Origin: Laguncularia racemosa | Taxonomy: Eukaryota > Streptophyta > Magnoliopsida > Myrtales > Combretaceae | DNA length: 64,000 nt | Reading direction: 5' to 3' | NCBI GenBank assembly: GCA_037954665.1 | Contig: JBBMOL010000119.1 | Coordinates: 1,178,001 to 1,242,000 of the forward strand | Shown: positions 62,576 through 64,000 of the stretch, in pieces | Layout of the letters: the number at the start of each line of letters is the position of its first letter | Numbering within the stretch: position 1 is the stretch's first letter | Translations under genes and position numbers: made by a program | Notes under the pieces: generated by a model | The model's database searches: none | Seen by the model: the letters and a program-made list of their open reading frames with translations, nothing else | What the model was told of the DNA's origin: nothing

Positions 62576-63988
62576 ATGTCGACACCACTCGACTTAACCA
62601 TCTTCGACACCCTAAAACCCTCTCGCTTCATCGTCTTCACTTTCCCAAACCCTAGCCCTAACACCCATTCTCTCCTCCGAGTCGCCGTCCTCGACTCACC
62701 AATCCAACCCACTGTCTCACCCCAAGTCGCCGCCATTTTCGTCCCTAGAAACCGTGAATCCGACTGGATCTTCTCCACCGAAGAGGGTCATCTTCAGCTC
62801 CTCCTCAGCATTCACGTCTCTCGCCTCATCCTCATCGGCCCAAACCCTAACCCTAACGCTAATAACTCCCGTGGTCATGATGATGAAGTGAGATTGCTTG
62901 AAGAGAAGCTTAAGCCTCTCTTACTAGGGTTATCTCCTGAGGTCTGTCGTGATAACCGGGTTTCTTATGTGCCCGTTTTGAGTTACGAAGATGGGATAGT
63001 TAAGAGTGTTGTATTAGAACGATGTGTTGGAAAGTTTGTTGGTGAGATGTTAATTGAAGATGTAGAGATTGAGATAGGCAGAGGAGATGATGGTGTGGAT
63101 TTGAATAGTGAAAGTCTGAGTGAGTTTAGGAGGAGATTAAGGTTTAAAAGGCTTCCCAATTTGGTACAAACTCAGGTTCGGATGGTTCCGAGTTCAGGTT
63201 TTGATGGAAGAATGATGAGCATTGCGGAGGTTGAGTTCGTACTTGATATGAAAACATTGGTTCAGCCATATTTGGCTCCGATGGTAGCAGGGTTATCTTT
63301 AATTGGGTTTCTTGTGGAGGAAAGGATGAGAATCGGAGTGAGGCCGAGGGCGTTTTGTGTTGGTGCTGGTGGTGGTGCTCTTGTTTCGTTTCTGAGACGG
63401 CAGTTGGATTTCGAGGTCTTGGGAGTTGAAATTGATGAAGAGGTTGTGAGGGTCAGTAGGAGGTATTTTGGACTCGATGAAGATGATGAATATAGCCGCA
63501 CTGTTGTTGGCGACGCCGTAGAGGTTATAGGGAAGCTTGCAAGTAGGAGTAGTCAAGAAGGTTCCGCATCTTTAAGTGGAATTGTAAATGGGTCCCGTCA
63601 AAATGGTCTGGATGGTAGTAATGGTAAATTTGATGCTATCATGGTGGACTTGGATTCCAGTGATGTCAGGAATGGTTTAATGGCTCCTCCATTAGAATTT
63701 ATGCAGAAGGGCGTTCTTTTGGGTTGCAAGTTAATTCTTGCCGAATTTGGGATTCTTACTATCAATGTGATTCCTCCAGATAGATCCTTCCATGAGACAT
63801 TAATTAATTTGTTGAAAGAAGTTTTTCATGATTTATATGAAATAGATGTTGGAAATGGGGAGAACTGTGTTCTTATTGCTACCAAAGAATCAGCTAGTAA
63901 TACTTCTGGTAGAGATGGAGAAATGTTTCTCAGAAAATTGAAATCAGTTATTCCAGGTGTTTATTTAGAATCCATAAGGAAAGTTTAA
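62576..63988 (+). CDS. SAM-dependent methyltransferase, METTL13/spermidine-synthase-like (470 aa)
   Basis: This is a single-exon frame. The first ATG (62576, MSTPLDLTIFDTL) is chosen because the upstream in-frame codons have no ATG. The C-terminal half has a Rossmann-type SAM-binding core: FCVGAGGGALVSFLRRQ (motif I, about residue 258), then VLGVEIDEEVV with the acidic residue after strand 2, VVGDAVEVI, and FDAIMVDLDSSD (motif IV region). The N-terminal ~190 residues lack a recognised domain but resemble the plant METTL13-like architecture. By family it may methylate a protein (METTL13 acts on eEF1A) or belong to the aminopropyltransferase-like fold; the substrate is unknown. It ends EIDV...SIRKV, followed by the window edge. 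Confidence 0.82.
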   Translation: MSTPLDLTIFDTLKPSRFIVFTFPNPSPNTHSLLRVAVLDSPIQPTVSPQVAAIFVPRNRESDWIFSTEEGHLQLLLSIHVSRLILIGPNPNPNANNSRGHDDEVRLLEEKLKPLLLGLSPEVCRDNRVSYVPVLSYEDGIVKSVVLERCVGKFVGEMLIEDVEIEIGRGDDGVDLNSESLSEFRRRLRFKRLPNLVQTQVRMVPSSGFDGRMMSIAEVEFVLDMKTLVQPYLAPMVAGLSLIGFLVEERMRIGVRPRAFCVGAGGGALVSFLRRQLDFEVLGVEIDEEVVRVSRRYFGLDEDDEYSRTVVGDAVEVIGKLASRSSQEGSASLSGIVNGSRQNGLDGSNGKFDAIMVDLDSSDVRNGLMAPPLEFMQKGVLLGCKLILAEFGILTINVIPPDRSFHETLINLLKEVFHDLYEIDVGNGENCVLIATKESASNTSGRDGEMFLRKLKSVIPGVYLESIRKV

Positions 63989-64000
63989 GGTATATTAGAG

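Noticed and set aside
1..64000. CRISPR arrays, bacterial operons, organellar genes or endogenous pararetrovirus copies
   Set aside because: No regularly spaced repeats, Shine-Dalgarno-led gene strings, plastid or mitochondrial genes, or virus-type movement or coat domains were recognised.

Overview
This window is nuclear DNA from a flowering plant, most likely a core eudicot. The evidence is AT-rich sequence, spliced genes with GT-AG introns and T-rich 3' splice sites, plant-type cell-wall and splicing proteins, and a thick layer of decayed plant retrotransposons (Ty3/gypsy chromovirus, Tat-like long LTR, L1-type LINE) and MITE-like elements. No bacterial, organellar or CRISPR features were seen. 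I cannot name the species from sequence alone.

Four host genes, all on the + strand, account for the real coding content. (1) Positions 1-7346 hold the 3' seven exons of a plant DEAD-box-helicase-like protein whose ATPase motifs are all degenerate. (2) Positions 43090-48813 hold a complete nine-exon cellulose-synthase-like A gene (beta-mannan/glucomannan synthase, 524 aa), with a TATA box and a CT-rich leader. (3) Positions 51892-57745 hold a complete nine-coding-exon CWF19-like gene (CWF19L2 type, spliceosome/lariat-associated, 777 aa), probably with a 5'-UTR intron. (4) Positions 62576-63988 hold an intronless SAM-dependent methyltransferase of the METTL13/spermidine-synthase-like type (470 aa). 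The genes are functionally unrelated, as expected for a plant chromosome.

Between genes 1 and 2 lies about 35 kb of repeats and decayed sequence. It contains an orphan retroviral-type zinc knuckle (about 8.07 kb), MITE-like elements (about 10.9-11.7 kb and 23.1-23.5 kb), a possible minus-strand LTR/primer-binding-site relic (about 15.8 kb), and a nearly full-length but dead Ty3/gypsy element with both LTRs (18056-22416). It also contains a chromovirus-like 3' LTR (about 27.4-30.4 kb) and a minus-strand L1-type LINE (about 30.4-37.1 kb) split by a 2055-bp solo LTR (33367-35421) with its own 5-bp target duplication. An approximately 850-bp imperfect inverted repeat (41361-42210) sits just upstream of the CSLA promoter.

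I see no clearly new biological system. The observations most worth checking are the catalytically dead helicase-like gene, the tandemly duplicated 5' splice site in the CSLA gene, the long inverted repeat upstream of CSLA, and the nested solo LTR carrying tRNA-like Pol III boxes, G-boxes and a TATA box. Exon coordinates were derived by hand from reading-frame continuity and splice consensus. No alignment was run.
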